Both the position numbers and the translations under genes were made by a program. Shown in pieces: positions 50,591 to 61,022 of a DNA stretch of 64,000 nt. Under the pieces are notes generated by a model. The model did not search any database. It had not been told where the DNA came from and saw only the letters and a list, made by a program, of their open reading frames with translations. The DNA lies in assembly GCA_963514095.1 (NCBI GenBank), contig OY741283.1, positions 3,738,042 to 3,802,041 on the forward strand, read 5' to 3'. Position 1 is the stretch's first letter, and each line of letters starts with the position of its first letter. This DNA is from Eutrigla gurnardus. Taxonomy: Eukaryota > Chordata > Actinopteri > Perciformes > Triglidae.

Positions 50591-53409
50591 CTTTCCTTAA
50601 GGCCGTTCCTCGACTGCAGGGGTTCTGGATGTTTAAATGACCGAGTGCAAGCGTATGATTGAGGGCCGCACAGGAAGTAGTCAGGAGATTGGTGAATGGT
50701 CTCATAATGGAGTGTAACATTAAACGCCTTGAGCACTGAATCCCCCTGTTTGCATATAAGCCAGATCGCCTTCTGTTCCCAGACGTCCATTTATCTTGAA
50801 ATATTGAAACGGACTGCGGATCTTTAAATATATATCCACACATAATGTTTCTGAGGGCCACTATGGCGATGCTCTAATGCTAGAAACAGATTCGTCATAT
50901 ACTCTGACACGGGCTCTGGATTTAAACACATGTAAAACACTCGTGGTGTAGTGCACCGCGTGTACACGCTGCCAGTGAGTTTCCATGTACCATTAGATTA
51001 ATTTCAAGACTCCATTAGGAGCACTCATTGGTAATTTTCTGCCACAGCAGAAGAACTATTGCAACGGGACGGCGCGGTCCGCATGCAACGATGCCGGCGG
51101 AGAGACGTGATGCTGGAGAGGAAGGTTCACGGCCTGTAATGTGACTCATTCCTGCGTTCGGCTTCTGTATGGATTATTTTACACATGTCAATCACAGGCA
51201 ACTTTTATTTTGTTTGCATGAACATTTGGACTTCGGAGTCACTGATTCATTGATGCCAGTTACTCAATAGGTTAATGAAACTTTACCCAGTGAACGTGTC
51301 ATGCATAACACTTGCTTAACTGTAGTTTCTCCTACTAGCACGTCCCATTATTGTTCCTTACATACAGTTATATAGTATTAAGAAGTTCAGACTTTTAAAA
51401 TGCTAAAAAGGCTATTTGTATCTGGGCTTTTGTTCTATAGCATTACTTAACCGTCACTAATATAAATAAAGTTGACGTTACTCATTTAAAAAAATGTATT
51501 TTTCTGTTATTTCAGGAACAAGAATGTGATTTATCCATTGGAGTTGCCCTCTCATTGCAGAAGTCGTAGTTATGCCAATTAAGCACAATTTATGGTCTTT
51601 GTCTGTGCATGCCAATGCGATGGAAGATTTCACACATCCTAAGTCTAACGAGAGCAGTCCATTCCAAGAAATGAGCACGCTGCCAGTATAAGACACTTTT
51701 TATTTCCGAACTGCCTTTTAAACGTTGTAGACCACGGACTTAATTCAACTTCTACAGCCACATAGTTCCCCTTCGCCGAGTGCCGTGAACAAAGGGCCAG
51801 CTGCGCTTCCATCCCAGTAATGTTGGATATGGAGCCAACCTTGAGTAGACCTGCACGATGTCTCCTCGCCGGCTTGTTCAAATTTCACCATCTGACTCAT
51901 AAATCACTGAGTATCGAAGTGAAGGTGACCCCCGACCTCAGTGCTGCCACGATACATTGATTTCCATGGGAATGAGTGAACGACAACTGAAATGAATGCT
52001 GCCTGATGCATTAATGACTTGATTGTTTGACTTTTTGTCCAAAAATAATGTCCATTTACATTGTGGCTGCAAATATGTCTCGTTTTAAGATGTATTTCTT
52101 ACTTTTGGAGAAATATTACAAATCTACGAGGACGTTTTTTAAACAGCACTAAAGTTAACTTTTTTTAAATTTTGTTAAGATTAAGTCATTCCACATGCCT
52201 CAGTAGTTCAAAAACACAATAATGCAATAAATATGAATGCAAGCTGCAAACTCATTTGCCCACGAGACGTAGCCAACAATCTGTTTTGAATTAACTTGGG
52301 CCTTTACGTAGAGACAGCTAGCTAAATAGCTGTGTTTATCTCATATTAGGCCTTATTCACATAATGTCAATGGCCATGACTGTCAGCTTGTTTGCTCGCC
52401 GAACGCCGGGGACCAATCAGCTGCTGGCGCTGCTAATTATGTTTGTGCTGCTTGTTATATATATATATACTATATACTATATATATATATCTATAATTGA
52501 ACAGGCTCACATTGTAAGTTGAGGAAGATTTTCCACTGTGAATAAAATCCAAAAGGACAGAGACCCATGTGAGAGGCAGCCAGCAGCATGCTAATTCACA
52601 CGCAGGTTGTTCTAAATCCTTTTAATGAGATTTTTTTTTTTGGAGTGACATAGCATAACCAAATACTCTGAGGCATCCTCTGAAACTTCCACCTGGACTT
52701 TAATTTAATGCCCAGTCTGTTACGGATTTGATGTTCAAAAAAACAATGGAGGAGGAGAGAAAATGTGTAAGGTGAAAGAGGAAAATTGTGTAATTGAAAA
52801 TGAAATCATGGAGCCCCCAAAGAGAGACCGCACTAATCTGCATAATAATGAATACTCGTGTGTTATAGTGGAGTCCAATGCACGCTGTTTGACTACACTA
52901 AGACTTTGAAATGGATTGTTCCTGGGCTTTGAACCTCTCGCTGTACAGATGATGACTGCACTGAGCAGAATGACAGGAAATAATGAAAGACCATCCCGCT
53001 CACATCGGTTCTCTGTAAATCCATCTGAGCACATCTGTTCCCCTGGAGTGTCATCGAGCGATGCGGCTGTAAAGTATGTGGGAGCAACAAACGCTAATGG
53101 GGAAGAGCACAAATGGCTAACATTACCCATCAGCCACTATTTATTAGGGAATGAAGTGGGCTTATTTGTACACTCAGTTGGGTTTTCTCTGCTCAGGGGA
53201 CAACTGAAATGATATTCTAGCGGGTGAAACTGTGAATTGGAAATGTTCATAAATGTTGAATAGCCGACTAAAAAACCACTCGTCTAATTTATCAATTAAA
53301 AAACAGGCTTCGTCTGCCCATATGTCTGCCATTAGCAGCTCTGTTATTCACTGTGTTGGCGAACAAGTGCTTTTTGCCCTTGAACTGAATGAAATATTCA
53401 GTATAAGCT

Positions 53410-53411
<2 letters not shown>
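50591..53411. other. gene-free flank, part 8
   Basis: No gene recognised. It includes a short CpG-rich patch at 51061-51120 and a TA-rich palindromic run at 52456-52492. Confidence 0.45.

Positions 53412-53458
<47 letters not shown>
53412..53458. repeat. (CA)n microsatellite
   Basis: About 23 CA units. Confidence 0.95.
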
Positions 53459-53463
<5 letters not shown>

Positions 53464-53949
53464 TGAGCTGGTGGAACACATGCAGGGCGTCTTCATCTCC
53501 ACCAGTAGGAGTCATCAGGGTCGTCGTTGCTCATCTCTGACCCGCTCCAAGTGGTGGAGAACGCACCTGAATCATTTTAATGGTTTCATCGGAGCCTCAA
53601 ACGAGTGAGGAGGAAGGATTACCCGCTCCGGTGATATCTGTCTCTGTGGCAACGTCTGTGTTCCAAGAGGCCACCGTACATTTTTTAACAAACCTGCGAC
53701 ACAAAAAAAAAAAAGTGTAGTCCAGAGAGAGAGAAAAGTAATTACAGGTATTTTTTTTTGTTTTTTTGTTGTCGTCTCCCTTGATAATCCCAAGTTGAAA
53801 AGCAATTTCATGTTGAGGGTTTGAGATGATACCTCACGTTAATCATATTTAGGTCAAAGATGATGATTTCTAAAACATAGAGAAATGGGTTCACAATGGC
53901 AGCAGCTGGAAACAGAATCTAACTCATGTCTGTGCTTTTTTTGGATGAA

Positions 53950-54125
53950 AATTAAAGGACAGGTTTGACATCTTGGAGAAAAAAACGTTTCGCTTTCTTG
54001 CTGCTGCTGAGAAGTCTCATGTCGACGGTAGATATAAAGTCAGTTAGCTGAGCTCAAAGACTGGCAAGGAAATCCAGCGCTCTGAAGCATTTCCCATACA
54101 TTATTAGTCTATAAGCTATGAGAAC
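53950..54125 (+). repeat. dispersed fish repeat copy (opposite orientation to 47985)
   Basis: ggacaggtttgacatcttgg, cgctttcttgctgctgctga, gaagtctcatgtcgacggta and gttagctgagctcaaagact follow the order of the repeat whose reverse strand lies at 47985-48125. Confidence 0.5.
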
Positions 54126-55475
54126 CAGAGACTACAGTATATTTCCACAACAGATATGATCTTATAAAAAAATATATTTCTCCAAACGTCACATATTTCT
54201 TCTAATTCACACCAGGATTGAGTAGAAAGGTATGATTCCATACATCCTGAGCAGAGCTTTATGTTGTGTTTGCTGGAGGAGCCCCAGCAGGCTTTTCAGC
54301 TGAATACCTCCATATGCTGCATGCCTCCCACATGAGAGCTGCAGGCCGGAAACAAGGCAGGAGCCGTTCTCAGCGGTCCTCCCTACATGCTGCTTCCTGT
54401 CTCTTCCTGGCTCTTGGGTTTGCATGTGCGAGTCCAAACCCACTCAGCATTTGAAATCCTTCCTCTGTGTTTCACATAAACTCCAACGTTAGCCGTGGAG
54501 GTTCTCAGTCGTCCAGGTTCATGGTGATCTTTCAAAGCTTCGTCGTAGGCAACTGGACTTTTGAAGACGAGGCTCCTCCAGGTCAGACCTGAAGAACGTC
54601 CCACATTTACTTCACGAGTGAAATCATCTATATAACAAAGTGTAAAACCCCTCTCCTTCACAGAAGTGTGAAATATGTCACTGTGATGTAACAAGCAACT
54701 TTCCTGCCTGCAGCAGATTATTCATTAGATCATTGTAGCGGTACCAGCTGCTGCCCTAATGGATGCTGATTTGCGTATTCGACACTTTTGTCAACATTTC
54801 ATGTGGATGTATTCATAACTCTTCCTGGCACACTCAATAGCACCACATTTTTTTTTTAAATGTACACTAATTATTTTTAAAAAATAACGCTGCTTTTTGC
54901 AAGCTTACAGTAGCTGCTTTTTTGATTCCTCGACATTAAGCCTTTCATGGAACCAGAAGAGACTTTCTGATGTATTTTGCCTTCGGCTTCTTTACAGCCT
55001 CCTTTAAGGGACCCCCCAGCGATACAGTCACTGGATTCAAAGCGTTTTTTTTCCTCCGAGAGCGGCTCTTTTCAGAAAAGCGATGTGTGATCATCTCTAC
55101 TTATCACAGTCCTAATCAAAGTAAAGTTCAGCTGTACCACGTCGAGGGCATTACGGGGGGACGCACAGATGTCTCCGGCGACATGAATCAGGTGCTTCTT
55201 CTTTCTCCGCCACCAACAAACGGCGGGATGCGCAAGAAGTGAAGGCATTTTGAAATTTTTATGTGGGGATGTAAAGGCCCGGGAGTGCTTCTCCGGGACT
55301 TTATTTAAACATTTAGTAGCGACATAGGAGTATCGCTCCGACTACCGCTGTGTTTTAACACTCTTCGGTGTCTCCGTGAAGGTTCTCAGAAATAGCATCA
55401 GAGTAATGGTGACAGACGTCGTCAGGCAGTAAATGTCTCATCAAATAATTCAGTTCAACAAGACGGACATGAGGA

Positions 55476-55507
<32 letters not shown>

Positions 55508-56259
55508 ATCTTCTATATATCATGCATAAGAAACCTTACCGACCTGGACAACATTTATAGATTCACCGAGCTTCACACAGCGATCCAAACAGGGCGAGTG
55601 TTCTGTTTATGCGGCAGCAACAGCCTTCATGCTACTGTCACAGATCAGCAACCGGAACTATCTAAAAAGCCCTGCAGAGCCGTCTGAGCCAAACTCACTA
55701 TTTGGATAACATTGCGATGAGTAAGGCCAGAGCGGCCGGTTGGTGCTCATGCATGACTTCACTAATTCCCCAAAAACTGTACTTGATTGTGAGCAGTATC
55801 GTGTTTGCTCACAGGCACAAAAAAAAGAAAAAAAGTGGAGAATGACAGAAGTTTGAAAGTTGTTACATTGTTTTTTTGTTTTTTTATCACACAATCATTG
55901 AGTTATAAAACACATTTCTTGAATTCCATATTCCGGTTTAATTAAGCGAACCCTGCCAGCATGAAGCCGAGTGATTTCTTCAAATTAAAGCGTGAAGCTT
56001 TTTCAAAATGGCTACGCACAGATTGTGTGTTGAATCTTGGCATGGAAGGCACGGCGAACCGTTGTTTTCAATATTTTGGATGACTTGGCTGACATGAACG
56101 TGTGGTATAAGGCTGAATGCCGATGAGTTCAGCCTGCTGCTGTTTAACTAACTACTTTTTTACTTTTTTTGCACATTCGATCAAAAGCAGCTCTGCTGCT
56201 GCTGCGGATTCACCTCTCATGAAATCATGCAGGTTTGAATACTATTAATAATTACTATT
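54126..56259. other. gene-free flank, part 9
   Basis: No gene recognised. A (CA)n run lies at 55477-55506; the 54960-55400 part is moderately CpG-rich. Confidence 0.45.
55477..55506. repeat. (CA)n microsatellite
   Basis: About 15 CA units. Confidence 0.95.
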
Positions 56260-56432
56260 TAATACATAATTTCTGTGTGTGTTCTATATTGTTTTCTATG
56301 TTTTATACTGTCTTTGCTGCTTTTAATTGAATGTCTTGTGTTCTTAACTGCATTTATTGTATGTAAAGTGTCTTTGAGCTTTTGGAAAAGCGCTTATAAA
56401 AATACATTTATTATTATTATTATTATTATTAT
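56260..56432 (+). mobile_element. LINE 3' end with (TTA)n tail
   Basis: tgtaaagtgtctttgagctt then ttggaaaagcgcttataaaa and atacatttattattatt is the type of 3' terminus seen in L2-like fish LINEs and SINEs that share it, ending in a trinucleotide tail. Only the terminal ~170 bp is visible, so this is a 5'-truncated insertion. Confidence 0.65.
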
Positions 56433-57609
56433 AAGCAAGTGTTCTGCTGTGGACAGATATTTGAAACGGCATTTGCAAACTGGTTATTTAAAATGCAGCT
56501 ATTACAAATAAGGTGCAATCTAATGGGAGTTAATGAATAAATTCCTGTGTTAATGAGCAGTTATTAACGTGTCAAGCTAATAAGCATGTGAGGGATTTTT
56601 GTGGTGCATCAAAATCAACAGAAAATATGTGTATCTTCATGGATTTGTGTGTGTGTGGTGTTTTTATTGCTTTGAGGCTGCAACTACAACACCTGCAATA
56701 AACGCCGAACATGTGTGAGCGAACGCTGTTTGCCCTCGTCTCGCCTTTGCAGATGCAATAGCGTTGAAAAGAATAAAGCGGTTTTAGCCAGAGTTTATCA
56801 AAACAATCCTTTCCCCTGCAGCATCTGTCAGAAATCAGAGGCCAGCTCACAACCTTCGACTCGCTCTTTTAATTCACGAGAATCTGCAGTGCAGTAATAA
56901 AAAGTTTTGCGGGGAACCGAGTATTTCTCGAAACACTTTCCAACCTTCCACTGATCATACACTTCACAATCTGCTCGACGCTTTTTTTTTTCCACCATTA
57001 CGTGAGCCAGGGAATCATTTAGACAACACAGCGTAGGCGGATGTCCTTTTGTCGGTGTGAACAGCATCTGTGTGGGCTGCCTGCTGGGCTCAGCTCTCTT
57101 ATGGATAGGGCACTGGAAGGCCCAGGCTCCCTGGCTGCAGTCAGACAGATGCAGACTGGTGGGCGCCTCATCGCTAACTGCCTGCAGACAGACACACACA
57201 AGCAGCGGACGCGGTGGAGCAACACTCGGGTTTGAAATGGCTGCGAGAGGGATGGGAATACACAGCGCATGTGCCTCAGTCGACTTGGCCGGCCTCTGAC
57301 CCGCCATCAGTCTGTTTACATCCAGCATCATGAGTCAGATGTTGTGAATGAAAAAAGAATACTGTGTAGGATGAACAACGTTTAGTATTCATGCATATTT
57401 TAATGCCATAATGGTTTTATCTGTTGTTTCTACTGATTCAGTTTCATTAAATAACAAGTAAAGGAATAATTTGTCATTCTGTCTTTATATAAACTCTTAT
57501 AACTACAACTACAACGACAAAGCAGGGAATCTCTGCCTGAACTAAGTGTTAGATTTTAGGGTGTTAGATGTTAGATTTGGCAGTAACAGAAGAAGAAGGC
57601 TACTCAACA
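56433..57609. other. gene-free flank, part 10
   Basis: No gene recognised. The 167-residue minus frame at 56828-57331 is not identifiable and lacks splice support. Confidence 0.45.
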
Positions 57610-57976
57610 GTAAGTAAATAAGTAAGTAAGTATGTACGTAAGTAAGTAAGTAAGTAAGTAAGTATGTACGTAAGTAAGTATGTACATAAGTAAGTAAGTA
57701 AGTATGTAAGTAAGTAAGTATGTACGTAAGTAAGTATGTACGTAAGTAAGTAAGTAAGTATGTACGTAAGTAAGTAAGTATGTACGTAAGTAAGTATGTA
57801 CATAAGTAAGTAAGTATGTACGTAAGTAAGTATGTAAGTAAGTAAGTATGTACGTAAGTAAGTATGTAAGTAAGTAAGTAAGTATGTACGTAAGTAAGTA
57901 TGTAAGTAAGTAAGTAAGTAAGTATGTACGTAAGTATGTACATAAGTAAGTAAGTAAGTATGTACGTAAGTAAGTA

Positions 57977-58008
<32 letters not shown>

Positions 58009-58034
58009 TGTACGTAAGTAAGTAAGTAAGTAAA
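57610..58034. repeat. (GTAA)n tetranucleotide array with ordered variants
   Basis: About 425 bp of GTAA units mixed with GTAT and GTAC variants. GTATGTAC pairs recur at intervals of roughly 16-40 bp, giving many TACGTA and GTAC palindromes. Three minus-strand frames of Leu-Thr-Tyr repeats (up to 173 residues) are artefacts of the array. Confidence 0.97.
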
Positions 58035-60335
58035 ATACTGCATTCAAATTTTTGTTCAAGCAAAGAGTGAAAGAGTCATTATCAGGAAAATGTAAATCTA
58101 CTTCATGTATTTTCAAGTAGGAGCTTTCAATTCAAAATATCAAATATGATGCTGGATTGTTTATTAAACAATCATGCATTACATCTGAATTGTTATATTT
58201 AGTGATTCTAATTTGAATCTGCAACATATCCAGTCATTTCTCTGTCAGGAAGGTTTTTCTCTGAATTAGAGGTACATGGTAAGTTATTTATACTGTATAT
58301 ATATAGTTGAGCTGCATATTATTTACTCGATTGGTTTTTTTGAAAGATATTTTGGGATACAATGAGTTAGTAATAGTAATATAATTCAGGATGTTTTGAA
58401 CAGGCACTGCTAAAGCAGTTCATGACCCTCTCCTGAACTCTGGTATACTTACAGTTCTGCCTAGTTGAGTTGTTTCTCAAGACATTTCAGAGGATGAAGG
58501 ACGGCATCAGTTCCACAAGATGAATTATTAACTATTATTTTGACCCCTCTGGGGCTGCCAGGATGTGTGCAGACAGGTGAGAGGATAGCTGACTGTATAA
58601 ACGACGGCGTTGAGTCCGAGCATCATGACTTCTCCGGCGTCCAGCCAAAGAAAAGGCCCTCGTAGTGGATTGTTCTGCTTTCAGAGCACTCTCAAAGTTG
58701 AATAATTCAAATACAGAGGTATTGTCCTGAGTCACTGTTCTTGTATTGATTGTAGAAATCTAAGGAAATGTTCTCCATCGTAGGGCTCTTAATGACGCAG
58801 TTATTGTCATCAGCTTGATGGAAACGGGAATGCAAAGAAGGCAATATCCTCCGACTACGACGTGGAATCGTCGTTATATTCAAATTAAATCAGTCCGTCA
58901 CAGGACTTCAAATCCGAGTCGTGTCATTGCGCTTGTTGGCCGCGGATACGCTGAGCCCACGAGGCTGAACAAGCCTCTGAATCATGCATGCCATTTTCCT
59001 CGGTGCTGTGTGTAAAATATAGGTATATTTACAACCGTGCTTTCAAGCTAATGGATAGAAAAGGAGGTTAAAAGAAATGACCAACGCAGGCACACAGGCA
59101 CTTAGCCATTTTTAATTATACATGTCTTGCATTCCCGTCAAAATAATCCCACTGTGCATTCGCTGTAAGTGTATCAATACAAGCCGGACACTATTTACAG
59201 ACATAGAGCTCCATTTCCCTTGGTTGAAGGGAGGGCGGCCAACCCTAAACTCTAACTGGAGTAGCCCAGCTGGGAGCGCTGAAAGCACCAACCTCAGGTA
59301 TTTTCAGCCTTTCTTCCATCTTGATCATAAATAAACCTCGTTCATTCCGGAGTCACAGGGTACAGGCTGCATGTCACAGCTGTTGGAATAGCCGTGTCTC
59401 TTTTGTAAGGCTTTTAGTGTAGGTGGTGTGTTTATCCCACCGGTCACGCTGAGCCAGCCACCATGGGGCCCCGGTCCTCCTCGCTGAGTGTTGGCTGAGT
59501 TTGCCCACGCTCTGCTCTCCACTGCGAGCTGTCTGTCTCTCCCGGTACCCAAGCTGTCAAGTATCTTCACAGGAAACAGGGAGGGGGAGAGGGCCGCGGG
59601 GAAGGGGGACGTCATTTTCACTAAATTACAGAGCCGGTGTGACCCTCTCCCTAATTCTTTTGCCGGCTCTTGGAGGAATTATAAGGGAAAGCCTGACACC
59701 TTGACTGCTCCATAATGAGCGTAGACACAGGCAAAGCAGAGAGACAATAAACTTCACCAAGGGTAATACCTTGGCTTAAGCGACAGTTCGCTTCCCCTGC
59801 AGAGCCACTGATAAGAGGATAAAATCTCAAATAGGGCTCCTTGTTTTAGGCGACGGGTGATTGATATTTCAGCCGGGAACAAAAGAAGTTCCTAACTAGC
59901 TCGACCCAAATCTGCACGGCTGGCTGAAATGAAAAGCAATCTTTCGCTCAAGTCCCTTCGAGGTGTAATTTAGAAACTTTTTTGGGGGGGAACCCATAGC
60001 AGGAAATATGAGATCAATTATTATCTCAAGCGGTTTATATGCGCTGGCTAAATATTTAAATGGCATGCAAATGGAACGCCCACAAAGGTTCGTGGCTTGG
60101 GATCTGTGTGGTAACCTGGTCCCACTCAGCTCTACCTAGTGTTTATGCAAATTATTCCTGAAAGCTAGTTTGCTCATTACAATTCTTCGGGTGGTACGGC
60201 TCAGGTTCAACCGGCTCCTGCATACATATTTCTCCTGCCTTTAATCGCTCTGATCTGTCCTTCTGTTATTGGCCCTTCAATAGAATTTTAGATGAAGCCA
60301 TTAAATGCAAAGGCTTTGGGGACGGTGTTGATATT
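58035..60335. other. gene-free flank, part 11
   Basis: No gene recognised. The 59950-60290 part is free of repeats and carries two octamer motifs 80 bp apart; it may be a regulatory element. Confidence 0.45.
60065..60152 (+). promoter_or_regulatory. paired POU octamer motifs
   Basis: ATGCAAAT occurs exactly at 60065-60072 and again at 60145-60152, in the same orientation, inside a unique AT-rich segment with other homeobox-like words (aattattatctc). POU factors bind the octamer. Enhancer function is inferred. Confidence 0.35.
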
Positions 60336-61022
60336 CAATGGTGCAAAGTAACTGAGTACATTTACTCAAATAATGTACAGGAGTTAAGTGCATATCTGAG
60401 GGATCTGTACTTACAGGAAAATGTACTTTCTGTACTCTACTTTTCTCTGACAGCTAGTAACTAGTAGTACCAGGGTGTACTGGTCATTTTATAAATTAAT
60501 ATTTTACATACACAACATAGATAGATTGGATTATAACACTTAAAATAAAACTCCTCAACAGCAAAATACAAATTTGAGTCGATGAATCAATGAGTTGATA
60601 GGTTGATTAGTCTTTTATAAACATTTCCTAGTTTCAGCTTCTCAAACGTGCCAATGTGCTGCTTTTCCTGGATCAGTGAACTGAATCACTTTGCGGTTTG
60701 CACTGTAGACAAAACAACCGCCATCAGATGTCACCTTGACCTCTGGGGAATTGTGATGTGCAGATAAATGCATTGGTCAAGGAAATAACCAGCAGGGTGA
60801 TCGAGAATGAGAATCATTTGTCAACCAACAACAAGAGTGAAATGCTGCTTAAACATTAACGCATCAATAATAATACAATGATACACGATATAATTGTATA
60901 GAGCATATCATACATAAAAACTAATATTTGGAATTAAGAATATGTATTAGTAACAGTATTATAGTGTGGTATTGCAATTCATTACATTTAAGTAGAGGAT
61001 AAGAATATTTCCTCCACCGCTT
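60336..61022 (+). repeat. dispersed fish repeat, 'aagtaactgagtacatttactc' family
   Basis: The left end reads gcaaagtaactgagtacatt then tactcaaataatgtac; the right end reads cattacatttaagtagagga then taagaatatttcctccaccgc. Both are hallmarks of a very common percomorph repeat whose ends read AGTGGTGGAA. Here both ends are mutated and the body of about 0.69 kb is degraded. Confidence 0.65.

Noticed and set aside
50478..50861. 127-residue minus-strand frame
   Set aside because: Overlaps a recognised dispersed repeat; chance frame.
56828..57331. 167-residue minus-strand frame
   Set aside because: No known domain and no splice support; chance frame in a locally GC-rich stretch.
57542..58116. Three overlapping minus-strand frames of 147-173 residues made of Leu-Thr-Tyr repeats
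   Set aside because: They exist only because a GTAA tetranucleotide array has no stop codon in any minus-strand frame; they are not genes.
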